The notes beneath the pieces were generated by a model. It was not told where the DNA came from. It worked only from the letters and a program-made list of their open reading frames with translations, and ran no database searches. The position numbers and the translations under genes were made by a program. DNA of 64,000 bases from Bacillota bacterium (GTDB lineage: Bacteria > Bacillota_A > Clostridia > Christensenellales > Aristaeellaceae), in the NCBI GenBank assembly GCA_023421735.1, contig JAEZSP010000001.1:1-64000 (forward strand), written 5' to 3'. Within the stretch, counting starts at the first letter, position 1. Each line of letters starts with the position of its first letter. Of this stretch, positions 15,591-24,356 are shown one piece after another.

Positions 15591-17009
15591 TTGGAGCGAG
15601 CAGAGCGGATGGGCAAGGATCGGCTATTGCCCCTGATGGCCAGAATGGCACTTCCGGGACTTGTCAGCTCGATGACCACGTTTTTCTACACCGCGATCAA
15701 TCGGAAATTGCTGGGTGATTTTTCCGGAACGGACGCGCTGGCCTCGGTGGGTGTCCTCATCCCCATCAACAACATCATTGCGGCACTCGCCCTGTTTATC
15801 ACGGTCGGCGGTGCGGCACTGTTGGCACTCAACATGGGCAGGCGCGACTGGGAACGCGCGAACACGATCTTTTCCAATATCATCTGCCAGATCGTGCTAA
15901 TGGGCGGCACGCTGACCATCCTGTTTCTGACCATGACAGGAACGCTGGTTCGGATGTGCGGCGCCTCCCCCGCCTCCGCCATGTATCCGCTTTCGGTGCG
16001 GTACCTGCGCATCCTTGCCATCGGGCAGATTCCAAACATGATGAATGTCGGACTCGCGTCGGCGATCCGCGCGGAGGGAAATGCGCGCTACGCGCTATTC
16101 TCAAACGTCATCGGGGCGGTATTGAACCTGATCATCGGTTACTGGCTGGTTGCGCGGCTGCAAATGGGCGTTCAGGGCGCGGCCATTGCGACGGTAAGCG
16201 GACAGACGGCGGGCGCACTGTTCAGCGGCGCATACTTCCTCAGGAAGTCCAGCGCGCTCAGATGGCGCGGACTCGTGGTCGTCCGGTTTTCGGAGATGCT
16301 GCTCATTTCAAAAAGCGGAGTCGCGCCTTCCATCTTTCAGGCACTCGGGTTTACGACCAACCTGATCGTCAACCGTTCGCTGAAGGCATACGCGGGAGAA
16401 GACGTCAACGTCGCCATTGCGGGCATGTCGCTCGTAATCATGATCGATCAGCTCATCGTCTTCCTCGGCGCCGGCATCAATCAGGCCGCGTCGCCCATCA
16501 TCGGCTTTAACTACGGGGGCCGACAATACGCCCGCGTCAAGACCGCTTCATTTATCTCGCAGATCATCACGTTCGGACTCGCGCTGAGCGTGTACCTGCC
16601 CGCCATGATCGCACCCCAGTTCGTACTCCCGCTGTTTGGCGGATCGGAAAAGGAGCTCATTGCGTTCGGATCGATGGCGATGCGCGCGGCAAAGCCCCTT
16701 CTCCTGTTTGTCGGGTTTCAGATGCTCGTTTCGATGTACTTCTCGGCAATCGGACGACCGGACATTGCGACATTGGTTTCGCTTCTGCGAAACGGCATCT
16801 TCCTCATCCCGGCGCTGCTCGTTTTGCCCCATTATTATGGGCTTATGGGCGTACTGTACGCGAACCCAGTCTCTGACGGCCTGTCGCTCATCGCGGTGAG
16901 CGCGCTGTACATCCGCGAAATGAAACGGCTTGGCAGTCTGGCGGACGGGGAGCCCGTTTCACGCAGGGCTTTCAGCCTCCGGGCAAGCAGGCTCGAAACC
17001 ATCAAATAA
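15591..17009 (+). CDS. MATE-family multidrug/sodium antiporter
   Basis: This protein of about 472 residues has some twelve hydrophobic helices in two similar halves, as in MATE exporters, which expel cationic drugs or metabolites in exchange for sodium or protons. Family-like segments include the N-terminal LMARMALPGLVSSM and INQAASPIIGFNYGGRQY (about 296-313) at the start of the second half. The TTG at 15591 is chosen because AAAGGGGG lies 8 bases before it; an ATG at 15609 is the alternative. It follows the hydroxyacid dehydrogenase closely. The substrate is unknown. Confidence 0.88.
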   Translation: MERAERMGKDRLLPLMARMALPGLVSSMTTFFYTAINRKLLGDFSGTDALASVGVLIPINNIIAALALFITVGGAALLALNMGRRDWERANTIFSNIICQIVLMGGTLTILFLTMTGTLVRMCGASPASAMYPLSVRYLRILAIGQIPNMMNVGLASAIRAEGNARYALFSNVIGAVLNLIIGYWLVARLQMGVQGAAIATVSGQTAGALFSGAYFLRKSSALRWRGLVVVRFSEMLLISKSGVAPSIFQALGFTTNLIVNRSLKAYAGEDVNVAIAGMSLVIMIDQLIVFLGAGINQAASPIIGFNYGGRQYARVKTASFISQIITFGLALSVYLPAMIAPQFVLPLFGGSEKELIAFGSMAMRAAKPLLLFVGFQMLVSMYFSAIGRPDIATLVSLLRNGIFLIPALLVLPHYYGLMGVLYANPVSDGLSLIAVSALYIREMKRLGSLADGEPVSRRAFSLRASRLETIK

Positions 17010-17036
17010 GAAAAGCAAAAAAAATCCTTCAGCAAT

Positions 17037-17067
17037 GGCGCTGAGCCCGAAAGGGTTCGGCGCCTTT
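17037..17067 (+). terminator. hairpin after the MATE gene, weak terminator
   Basis: GGCGC (17037-17041) pairs with GCGCC (17060-17064), and inside it GAGCCC pairs with GGGTTC around a GAAA tetraloop. Only three Ts follow, so it may slow or partly end transcription before the dipeptide transporter operon. No clear promoter for that operon was found in the 85-base gap. Confidence 0.4.
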
Positions 17068-17094
17068 GCGTAGAGCGACGGGAGGGAATCGCGG

Positions 17095-18009
17095 ATGCTC
17101 AAGTACATCATCAGGCGAATTTTGATCGGCCTTGTCACGATGTTCGTCTTGATCGCGGTCACGTTCTTCCTCGTCCGGTTGATGCCGGGCAGCCCCTTTG
17201 AGGCGGAGAACGTATCAAAGACCATGATCCAGAAGCTGGAAAAGGAATACGGGCTGGATCAACCGCTGTTCAACCAGTTTGTCAATTATATCGACAAGGT
17301 TCTGCACGGAGACTTGGGCATTTCCTATAAAAAAAGCGTGTCGGTTTCCAAGCTGATCGCGCGCGATATGCCCGCGACGATGCAGATTGGCATGATTGCC
17401 TTTGCGTTGGCGGCAATCCTGGGCATTTTACTTGGCATTTGGCAGGCAAACACGAAGAGCGGCTTCGTCCGAACGATGCTCCTATCCTACACCACGCTCG
17501 GCGTCAGCCTCCCGGGATTTATCGTGGCACTGATGCTGATTCTCGTCTTCGGCATCTGGCTGCAGGCTGTTCCGATCGTCGGGCTCACGTCGCCCAAGCA
17601 TTACATCCTCCCGGTGCTTGCGCAGATGTTCGGTCCGGTGGCGACGATTTCCCGGTTGGTCAAGAGCACGTACTCCGAGGCCATGCAGATGGATTACGTC
17701 ATTCTTGCCCGCGCAAAGGGGTTGACAAAATCGACTGTGATGGTTCGTCACATTCTGAAAAACGCCATGCTGCCCGTCATCACCTACTTCGGCCCCTCGA
17801 TCGCGTTTCTCCTGACCGGATCGTTCGTGGTCGAGAGCCTGTTCTCCATCCCGGGCGTGGGGCGTGAATTCGTCAACGCCATTTCGAACCGCGATTACAC
17901 GCTGGTGCTCGGACTTTCGATCTTTATCGGCGGCGTCATCATCGTTGCGAACCTGGCGGTCGACATCATTTGCTCGATCGTTGATCCGCGAATCCGGTTT
18001 ACCGACTAA
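17095..18009 (+). CDS. dipeptide/oligopeptide ABC transporter permease (DppB type)
   Basis: This 304-residue integral membrane protein is the first permease of a family-5 solute ABC importer. It has an N-terminal helix (RRILIGLVTMFVLIAVTFFLVRLMPG), the DppB-type periplasmic segment with EYGLDQPLFNQFVNYI (about 49-64), five more helices, and the cytoplasmic EAA loop around RAKGLTKSTVMVRHILKNA (about 206-224) that contacts the ATPases. It is the first gene of a five-gene set dppBCDF plus a binding protein, all on the plus strand with short gaps. The substrate could be peptides, but the family also imports nickel and oligosaccharides. Confidence 0.92.
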   Translation: MLKYIIRRILIGLVTMFVLIAVTFFLVRLMPGSPFEAENVSKTMIQKLEKEYGLDQPLFNQFVNYIDKVLHGDLGISYKKSVSVSKLIARDMPATMQIGMIAFALAAILGILLGIWQANTKSGFVRTMLLSYTTLGVSLPGFIVALMLILVFGIWLQAVPIVGLTSPKHYILPVLAQMFGPVATISRLVKSTYSEAMQMDYVILARAKGLTKSTVMVRHILKNAMLPVITYFGPSIAFLLTGSFVVESLFSIPGVGREFVNAISNRDYTLVLGLSIFIGGVIIVANLAVDIICSIVDPRIRFTD

Positions 18010-18021
18010 TGGAGGTGCGCT

Positions 18022-19014
18022 ATGGACATCACAAAGGCCGTTCCCGGCATCCGCAAGGCGAATCTGGCGTCCGCGACGACGGTCGCCGTGTCCCCCATAC
18101 CCGCCCGCACCGTGCGCGACTGGTTCTCGCCCATCGACCCGTCTGAACAGAACAGCGAGTTCATCGCCATGGAGTCCCATTCCTTCCTCTATGAGGCGTG
18201 GGGCAGGCTCCGCAGAAACAAGGGCGCCATGTTCGGGCTTACGGTGATGACGCTGTTTATCCTGTTGGCGATCTTCGGCCCCGTGGTCTCCCCCTACACG
18301 TATGACCACCAGGATTCCAGCATCATCAACGCCACGCCGACATTCCAACACCTCCTGGGCACGGACAAATTCGGGCGCGACATCTTCACCCGCCTATGCT
18401 ACGGAGCGCGGATCAGCCTCTTTGTCGGATTCGTGAGTGCACTGATTAACCTTGTGATCGGCGTCATCTACGGCGGCATCTCGGGCTATGCGGGCGGCAA
18501 GGCGGACATGGTGATGATGCGCATCGTCGATATCATCTACGCGGTTCCATCGATGCTCTACGTCATTCTGATCATGATGGCGCTGGGCGCGAATACGCGC
18601 AGCATCCTGATTGGCCTGTGTATTCCCGGCTGGATCGGCATGTCGCGCCAGGTGCGCGGGCAGATCATCTCGCTCAAGGAGCAGGAATTCTCCACGGCCG
18701 CGAAGGTTCTGGGCGCGTCGAACGCGCGCATCCTCTTCAAGCACCTGGTCATCAACGCCATCGGGCCGATCATCGTGCAGCTCACGTTCCTGGTTCCGCA
18801 GGCGATCTTCATGGAAGCATTTCTGAGCTTCGTGGGCGTCGGCATCTCCGCGCCGATGGCGAGCTGGGGTTCCATGGCGCAGGATGCGCGGCAGGTCATA
18901 TTGCTCTATCCGAATCAGATGATCTGGCCGACGCTGGCGATTTCGCTCACCATCTTCTCGCTCAACTTCCTCGGCGAGGGCATCGGCGACGCGCTCAACC
19001 CGAAGAAAAAATAG
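18022..19014 (+). CDS. dipeptide/oligopeptide ABC transporter permease (DppC type)
   Basis: This 330-residue permease partners the preceding DppB protein. After a cytoplasmic N-terminus of about 60 residues comes WGRLRRNKGAMFGL and a first helix, then HLLGTDKFGRDIFTRLCYGARISL (about 112-135), the DppC signature, and the EAA motif AAKVLGASNARILFKHLVINA (about 230-250). An AGGAGGTG-like site (GGAGGTG) lies before the ATG, 12 bases after dppB. The extended N-terminus is longer than in E. coli DppC but common in Bacillota. Confidence 0.92.
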   Translation: MDITKAVPGIRKANLASATTVAVSPIPARTVRDWFSPIDPSEQNSEFIAMESHSFLYEAWGRLRRNKGAMFGLTVMTLFILLAIFGPVVSPYTYDHQDSSIINATPTFQHLLGTDKFGRDIFTRLCYGARISLFVGFVSALINLVIGVIYGGISGYAGGKADMVMMRIVDIIYAVPSMLYVILIMMALGANTRSILIGLCIPGWIGMSRQVRGQIISLKEQEFSTAAKVLGASNARILFKHLVINAIGPIIVQLTFLVPQAIFMEAFLSFVGVGISAPMASWGSMAQDARQVILLYPNQMIWPTLAISLTIFSLNFLGEGIGDALNPKKK

Positions 19015-19024
19015 GAGGCTGTGC

Positions 19025-20068
19025 ATGGCGCTTCTTGAAATTCGCAATCTTACGACGCAGTTCAGAACCAAAAACGGCACCGTCAATGCGCTGCGCGACG
19101 TGTCCTACACCGTGGAATCCGGTCAGGTGTTCGGCGTGGTGGGCGAGTCCGGCTCCGGAAAGAGCGTGGGCATGCTGACGCTCATGGGCCTTCTGGCCGA
19201 GAACAGCATGATCCCGCAGGGAACGATCACCTTCGAGGGCAAGGACATCTCCCCCGCAAACCTCGACACCCGAAAAAAGAAGGAAGAGTACGAGGCAAAG
19301 ATGCGTGCCATCCGGGGAAACGACATCTCGATGATCTTTCAGGATCCGATGACGTTTTTAAACCCCATTCTCAAAATCGGCACGCAAATGACCGAAGGCA
19401 TCCTCTCCCACGAAAAGATTACCAAGCGCGCGGCGCGCGCGCGGGCAATCGCGCTGATGGAGCAGGTCGGCATTCCCGCACCGGAAAAGCGGCTCGACCA
19501 GTATCCGTTTGAATTTTCGGGTGGCATGCGCCAGCGGATCATCATCGCCATCGCGCTCGCCTGTCATCCAAAACTCATCATCGCAGACGAACCGACGACC
19601 GCGCTCGACGTGACGGTACAGGCGCAGATCCTCGAACTCATCAAGGGGATCACCCGGGAAACCGGCGCGGCGGTCATCATGATCACGCACGATTTGGGCG
19701 TCGTTGCGACCCTGTGTGACCGGATCGCCATCATGTATGCGGGCGAGATCGTCGAAGAGGGCACCACCGACGAAATCTTCTATCAGCCGCACCATCCCTA
19801 CACGCTGGGGCTTCTGGGTAGCATCCACAATTCCGAAAAGGACGAGGACGAACCGCTCGTGCCCATTCCCGGCACGCCGCCGGATCTGACGAAGCTGCCG
19901 CCGGGCTGCGCGTTTACCGCCAGGTGCCCCAAAGCCATGAACATCTGTAAGCTTCAACATCCGCCCCAGAGTGTGATCTCCCCCGGCCACCGCGTCTCCT
20001 GCTGGCTCCACCGGATGGACGAAGCGCTCATCGAACTGCCGGTTCTTGCAAGGGAGGGAAATCTATGA
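19025..20068 (+). CDS. dipeptide/oligopeptide ABC transporter ATP-binding protein (DppD type)
   Basis: This 347-residue ATPase powers the importer. Walker A is GESGSGKS (about 40-47), the Q-loop [11 protein letters not shown] lies near 101-111, the signature FSGGMRQR near 163-170, Walker [13 protein letters not shown] near 182-193, and the H-switch ITHDLG near 219-224. The C-terminal extension with [15 protein letters not shown] (about 297-311) is the oligopeptide/dipeptide ATPase C-terminal domain and contains cysteines that bind an iron-sulfur cluster in some members. It overlaps the next ATPase gene by 4 bases. Confidence 0.93.
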   Translation: MALLEIRNLTTQFRTKNGTVNALRDVSYTVESGQVFGVVGESGSGKSVGMLTLMGLLAENSMIPQGTITFEGKDISPANLDTRKKKEEYEAKMRAIRGNDISMIFQDPMTFLNPILKIGTQMTEGILSHEKITKRAARARAIALMEQVGIPAPEKRLDQYPFEFSGGMRQRIIIAIALACHPKLIIADEPTTALDVTVQAQILELIKGITRETGAAVIMITHDLGVVATLCDRIAIMYAGEIVEEGTTDEIFYQPHHPYTLGLLGSIHNSEKDEDEPLVPIPGTPPDLTKLPPGCAFTARCPKAMNICKLQHPPQSVISPGHRVSCWLHRMDEALIELPVLAREGNL

Positions 20069-21096
20069 CGCCGCTGATCGAAGCAAAGGGCCTTTCCAAG
20101 TATTTCACCGTCAAGCGCGGCCTGAAATCCACACAGGTCGTCAAAGCGGTCGACAACGTCTCCTTTGAGATCGGTCGCGGGGAGACATTGGGATTGGTCG
20201 GCGAATCCGGCTGCGGAAAATCCAGCCTCGGGCGCACGCTCATGCGCGTCTACGAGCCAACCAGCGGCACGATTTCCTACGACGGGCGCGACATGTCGCA
20301 CATCTCATCGAGAAAGCTCCTCCCGTTCCGCCGCAAAATGCAGATGATCTTTCAGGATCCCTATGCTTCCCTGAACCCCCGCTTCACAGTCGGCGAGATC
20401 ATCGGCGAGGGCATGCTCATCCACAAGACCGCGACCGCCAGGGAGCGCGATCGGCGCGTGCAGGAACTCCTGGAAACGGTCGGCCTCAAACCCGACCACA
20501 TCCGGCGCTATCCCCATGAATTTTCCGGCGGACAGCGCCAGCGCATCTGCATCGCCCGCACATTGGCGCTCAGCCCCGAATTCATCGTCTGCGACGAGCC
20601 GATTTCGGCGCTCGACGTATCGATACAGGCGCAGGTCATCAACCTCCTCGAGCGCATCCAGAAGGAGCGCGGAATCAGCTATCTGTTCATCGCCCATGAT
20701 CTCGGAATGGTGAAACACATCTCCCACCGGATCGGCGTGATGTATCTCGGGCGCATGGTGGAAACGGGCCCCGCGAACGACATCTATCGGCGCTCATACC
20801 ATCCCTACACGCGCGCGCTCCTCTCTGCGGAGCCCGTGCCCGACCCGCGCACGGCGCGCACAAAAAAGCGGATTCTCCTCGAGGGCGAAATCCCGAGTCC
20901 GCTCAATCCACCCAAGGGCTGTCCCTTTGAAAAGCGATGCCGGTATGCGATGGAGGAATGCGCCGTCGCGATGCCGACCAGCTACGAATTCGAGGACAGA
21001 AAGGTTGCTTGCTTCTTGTACTCACCGCGGCGGCTGAAGCAGCGGGGTACGATGAGCATAGATACTCTGGCGGCGAAGGGAGGGATGTCGGGTTGA
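20065..21096 (+). CDS. dipeptide/oligopeptide ABC transporter ATP-binding protein (DppF type)
   Basis: This 343-residue ATPase is the second motor subunit. Walker A is GESGCGKS (about 47-54), Q-loop [12 protein letters not shown] (about 94-105), signature FSGGQRQR (about 153-160), Walker [13 protein letters not shown] (about 173-184) and H-switch IAHDLG (about 209-214). A C-terminal cysteine-bearing extension ([14 protein letters not shown], about 285-298) matches the OppF/DppF family. The start overlaps dppD (ATGA). The last 30 residues after the domain are unusual in sequence and may be a lineage-specific tail. Confidence 0.92.
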   Translation: MTPLIEAKGLSKYFTVKRGLKSTQVVKAVDNVSFEIGRGETLGLVGESGCGKSSLGRTLMRVYEPTSGTISYDGRDMSHISSRKLLPFRRKMQMIFQDPYASLNPRFTVGEIIGEGMLIHKTATARERDRRVQELLETVGLKPDHIRRYPHEFSGGQRQRICIARTLALSPEFIVCDEPISALDVSIQAQVINLLERIQKERGISYLFIAHDLGMVKHISHRIGVMYLGRMVETGPANDIYRRSYHPYTRALLSAEPVPDPRTARTKKRILLEGEIPSPLNPPKGCPFEKRCRYAMEECAVAMPTSYEFEDRKVACFLYSPRRLKQRGTMSIDTLAAKGGMSG

Positions 21097-21167
21097 CGGA
21101 CATGTGCAAAACCCGACGGAACCATACCGACACCGGAACCCCAACGAAGAATCAGGAGGGTATAATT

Positions 21168-22772
21168 ATGAAAAATTTCCGGCGTATTCTGACTCTGGTG
21201 CTGGCGCTCGCGATGACGGTTGGTATTTTCAGCATCGCGTCCGCAGACGAGGCCAAAAAATCCATCGTCATTGCGATCGCGGCGGAATCCGGCACGCTCG
21301 ATCCCGCGGGCATCTCCTCGACGCACTATTGGAACTATTCCTCGCTCGCGCTCGCGCCGTTGGTCGAACTCGCGCCTGACGGCAGCTACGACTTCATCAC
21401 CGCCGAAAGCTGCGACACCAACGAGGACATGTCGGAATTCACCTTCCATCTGCGCCCCGAGGCGAAGTGGTCGGACGGCTCCGACTGCACGAGCTATGAC
21501 TACCTGAACACCATCACCCGCGCGCTCGACCCCGCGTGCGGCTCCGGCTACTCCGACATGCTCTTTGTCATCAAGGGCGCGAAGGACATCTATGACGGCA
21601 CCGCAGACATGTCGGCTCTGGGCGTCACGACGCCGGATGAGAAGACCATCGTCTTCTCCCTGACCGCGCCCTGTCCCTATTTCCTCGACCTCTTCTCCCT
21701 GCCGGTCTATATGCCCTCGAACGTCAATTATGCCACCGAGACCAATGGCGATTGGTGCTTCGATCCGGCGACCAGCCTCTCCAACAGCGCCTTCTATATG
21801 AAGGAATACGTTCCCGAGCAATACATCCTACTCGAAAAGAACCCCTATTACTGCCAGGCAGACCGCATCTCCCTCGACGAGATCAAGCTTCTTTGCATCG
21901 CGGACACCCAGTCCACCATCTACGCCTATAAGACGGGCGAGGTCGACTACGCGAGCGCGGATTACACGGTTCTCGGCGATTATGAGGGCAAGGACGATCT
22001 CAAGATGCTTCCGTCCATCACCACCTGGTACACGCTTCTCAACTGGGATGTCGCGCCGCTTGACGACGTGCGCGTGCGCGAGGCGCTGACCATCGGCGTC
22101 AACCGCGCCGCCATCTGCGCATCCGCCGGTTCCGATACCGAGCCCACGACCTTCTTTGTCGCAAAGTATCTGGTTTCCAAGGCGACCGGCAAGTACTGGG
22201 GCGACGAGGTCGATCCGCTTTTTGAGGAAAATGTCGCCCGCGCGCAGGAACTGCTTGCGGAGGCCGGCTACCCGAACGGCGAGGGGTTCCCGGAATTGAC
22301 ATTCAAATACCCCAACCTTGAGATCGAGGCATCCATCGCCCAGTCCCTGCAGGCGCAGTGGAAGGAAAACCTCGGCATCACCGTCAATCTGGAGGCGCAG
22401 GAATATCAGGTCAACATTTCCGACCGCCGCAACCGCGACTTTGACATCTGCCGCATGCGCTGGACGGCTGACTTCGCCGATCCGACCACATACCTCTCCA
22501 TGTACATGGATGACGCGGCCTACAACGACAACAACACCGCCTCCGCCAAGTACAACGAGCTGATGGCGCAGGCGAACGTCGAGACCGACATGGCGACCCG
22601 CTTCCAGCTTCTGCATGACGCCGAGCACGCGCTCATCGGCGAGGACTTCGCCTTCATCCCAATTCTCGCCAAACAGAACATCACCCTCATCAATCCGAAG
22701 ATCTCGAACTTTGTCGTCGATCCGAGCCGCAACGGCTACCGCTGGAAGTACATGGACATCGCGGTAGACTAA
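21168..22772 (+). CDS. extracellular solute-binding protein, family 5, without lipobox
   Basis: This 534-residue protein captures the substrate of the dppBCDF importer. It has a signal peptide of about 26 residues ending near SIASA, then the family-5 fold, with segments such as FTFHLRPEAKWSDG (about 93-106) and VREALTIGVNRAAIC (about 304-318). There is no cysteine at the cleavage site, so it is not a conventional lipoprotein; the same holds for the second binding protein in this window. The ATG at 21168 follows AGGAGGG by 7 bases, which excludes the much longer frame from 20937. Ligand specificity cannot be read from sequence. Confidence 0.92.
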   Translation: MKNFRRILTLVLALAMTVGIFSIASADEAKKSIVIAIAAESGTLDPAGISSTHYWNYSSLALAPLVELAPDGSYDFITAESCDTNEDMSEFTFHLRPEAKWSDGSDCTSYDYLNTITRALDPACGSGYSDMLFVIKGAKDIYDGTADMSALGVTTPDEKTIVFSLTAPCPYFLDLFSLPVYMPSNVNYATETNGDWCFDPATSLSNSAFYMKEYVPEQYILLEKNPYYCQADRISLDEIKLLCIADTQSTIYAYKTGEVDYASADYTVLGDYEGKDDLKMLPSITTWYTLLNWDVAPLDDVRVREALTIGVNRAAICASAGSDTEPTTFFVAKYLVSKATGKYWGDEVDPLFEENVARAQELLAEAGYPNGEGFPELTFKYPNLEIEASIAQSLQAQWKENLGITVNLEAQEYQVNISDRRNRDFDICRMRWTADFADPTTYLSMYMDDAAYNDNNTASAKYNELMAQANVETDMATRFQLLHDAEHALIGEDFAFIPILAKQNITLINPKISNFVVDPSRNGYRWKYMDIAVD

Positions 22773-22833
22773 GAAATCGCGCCGCGCGCAGGGGGTTCAC
22801 GCCCTTTGCGTGCGGCCCGAAAGGAGCATTTGT

Positions 22834-23958
22834 ATGGATTATGCGTTTCTGATGAAGCCTGCCCTGCGGGAAATGCCGGCATATCGAGGCTTTCTGAGCG
22901 TCAAGGACGTGATGGAGAAATTCAGCCTCGACTCGGTCATCCGCATGGCGGCGAACGAGAACCAGTTCGGCCCTTCGCCCGTGGCGATGGAGGCGGCGCG
23001 CGAAGCAATGCCCAGCGTCTACCTCTATCCAGACCGCGCACCCGCACTCGTCGAGGCGATCTGCGAGAAATATGGGCCCAAGCCGGAGAACGTCGTCCTG
23101 AGCGGCGGCGCGACGGGCGTCATCAACCTCATCGGAGACGTATTTGTCGATTCCGGCGAGGAGATCGTCATGAGCTCTATCCCCTACCATCAGTATCCAC
23201 TGATGGCAAAGCGTTTGGGCGCGACGGCAGTCGCTGTTCCGGTAAAAACTGATTTGAGCCAGGATCTCGAAGGTATGCTTGGCGCGATCACCGAAAAGAC
23301 GAAGCTCATCATGATCTGCAATCCCGGTAACCCCACGAGCATCGCGGAAAATTCCGAGGCGCTTGAGGCGTTCATCCGGCGCGTTCCGGAGCGCGTGCTC
23401 GTCATGATCGACGAGGCATACCTCGACTTCGTGGACGATCCGCTCAAGAGCCGTTCCATGATACCGCTGGTTCAGGAAATCCCGAACCTCATCGTGGTGC
23501 GCACTTTTTCCAAACTCTACGGGATGGCAGGTATGCGCGTGGGCTTCATGGTTGCAAATCCCGACATCGTATCCTGCATCAACCGCGGTGCGACGGTTGG
23601 GAACGTCTCACAGCTCAGCCTCGTCGCGGCAACCGCAGCGCTTCGGGATTCCGCACACGAAAAGCTCGTGTTCGAGGGCGTGCGCGAAGGGCGCAAATAC
23701 CTCACGGATGTGCTCGAATCCTGCGGTTTTCACGTGTTCCCCTCCGGCACAAATTTCCTCTATTTCGACACGGGGCTAGACGTGGACGGCATGATGACGG
23801 AACTTCTCAAGCGCGGCATTATCATCCGCAACTTCGCCTACAACCGCGTGAGCATCGGAACGCCCGAACAGAATGAGCGCTTTGCGCGCGCCATCACAGA
23901 GATCGTGCATTCCGGCGTGCTCACGCCGCGGGCTGAAATGGCGGTGGCAAACGCATGA
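22834..23958 (+). CDS. histidinol-phosphate aminotransferase-like PLP enzyme
   Basis: This 374-residue fold-type I aminotransferase resembles HisC. It shows AANENQFGPSP (about 37-47), SGGATGVINLIGDVF (about 91-105), CNPGNPTS (about 163-170), DEAYLDFVDD (about 196-205), the Schiff-base lysine in RTFSKLYGMAGMRVGF (about 221-236) and a C-terminal arginine region. AAAGGAG precedes the ATG at 22834; a GTG at 22810 is the alternative start. It does not sit with histidine genes. Its stop overlaps the start of a P-II gene, and amtB follows, so it probably works in nitrogen assimilation or amino-acid interconversion under P-II control. Confidence 0.86.
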   Translation: MDYAFLMKPALREMPAYRGFLSVKDVMEKFSLDSVIRMAANENQFGPSPVAMEAAREAMPSVYLYPDRAPALVEAICEKYGPKPENVVLSGGATGVINLIGDVFVDSGEEIVMSSIPYHQYPLMAKRLGATAVAVPVKTDLSQDLEGMLGAITEKTKLIMICNPGNPTSIAENSEALEAFIRRVPERVLVMIDEAYLDFVDDPLKSRSMIPLVQEIPNLIVVRTFSKLYGMAGMRVGFMVANPDIVSCINRGATVGNVSQLSLVAATAALRDSAHEKLVFEGVREGRKYLTDVLESCGFHVFPSGTNFLYFDTGLDVDGMMTELLKRGIIIRNFAYNRVSIGTPEQNERFARAITEIVHSGVLTPRAEMAVANA

Positions 23959-24293
23959 TGAAGCTCGAAATCGTGATCCGGCCCGAAAAGCTGGACGCGC
24001 TCAAGCAGGTGTTCAACGATCACAAGGTGACCGGCATGATGATCACCAACATCATGGGTTATGGAAACCAAAAGGGTTATAAGCAGCAGTACCGCGGCAG
24101 CGAGTACAACGTGAACCTTTTGCCGAAGGTGAAGGTCGAGACTGTCGTTTCGGATAAAAAGGTGGAAAAACTGATCGAATCGATCTGCGGACAGATCAAG
24201 ACGGGCGAATTCGGCGACGGAAAAATATTCCTTCTTCCCGTCGACGATGCGGTGCGCATCCGTACCGGCGAGCGCGGCGAAAACGCGCTCTAA
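23955..24293 (+). CDS. glnK: nitrogen regulatory protein P-II, GlnK type
   Basis: This 112-residue P-II protein sits directly upstream of the ammonium transporter gene, the classical glnK-amtB arrangement in which GlnK plugs the channel when nitrogen is plentiful. Gln39 in GYGNQKG, Tyr51 in YRGSEYNVNLLPKVK, Lys58, Lys90 in FGDGKIF and RIRTGERG are all present. The start overlaps the preceding aminotransferase stop (ATGA), so the two are translationally coupled. Tyr51 suggests, but does not prove, covalent modification; many Bacillota P-II proteins are unmodified. The name rests on context. Confidence 0.94.
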   Translation: MMKLEIVIRPEKLDALKQVFNDHKVTGMMITNIMGYGNQKGYKQQYRGSEYNVNLLPKVKVETVVSDKKVEKLIESICGQIKTGEFGDGKIFLLPVDDAVRIRTGERGENAL

Positions 24294-24356
24294 CGCTTTA
24301 CCCGCTGCGGGTGCCGAACATTTGCACCCGAATCATTCCTGAAAGGGAGGGCAACT

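Noticed and set aside
20937..21167. Seventy-seven-codon N-terminal extension of the first binding protein
   Set aside because: It overlaps the DppF-type gene and would place the signal peptide internally; AGGAGGG precedes the ATG at 21168.
24308..24330. Hairpin between glnK and amt as a terminator
   Set aside because: A 7-bp stem without a T-tract; the genes are almost certainly co-transcribed.
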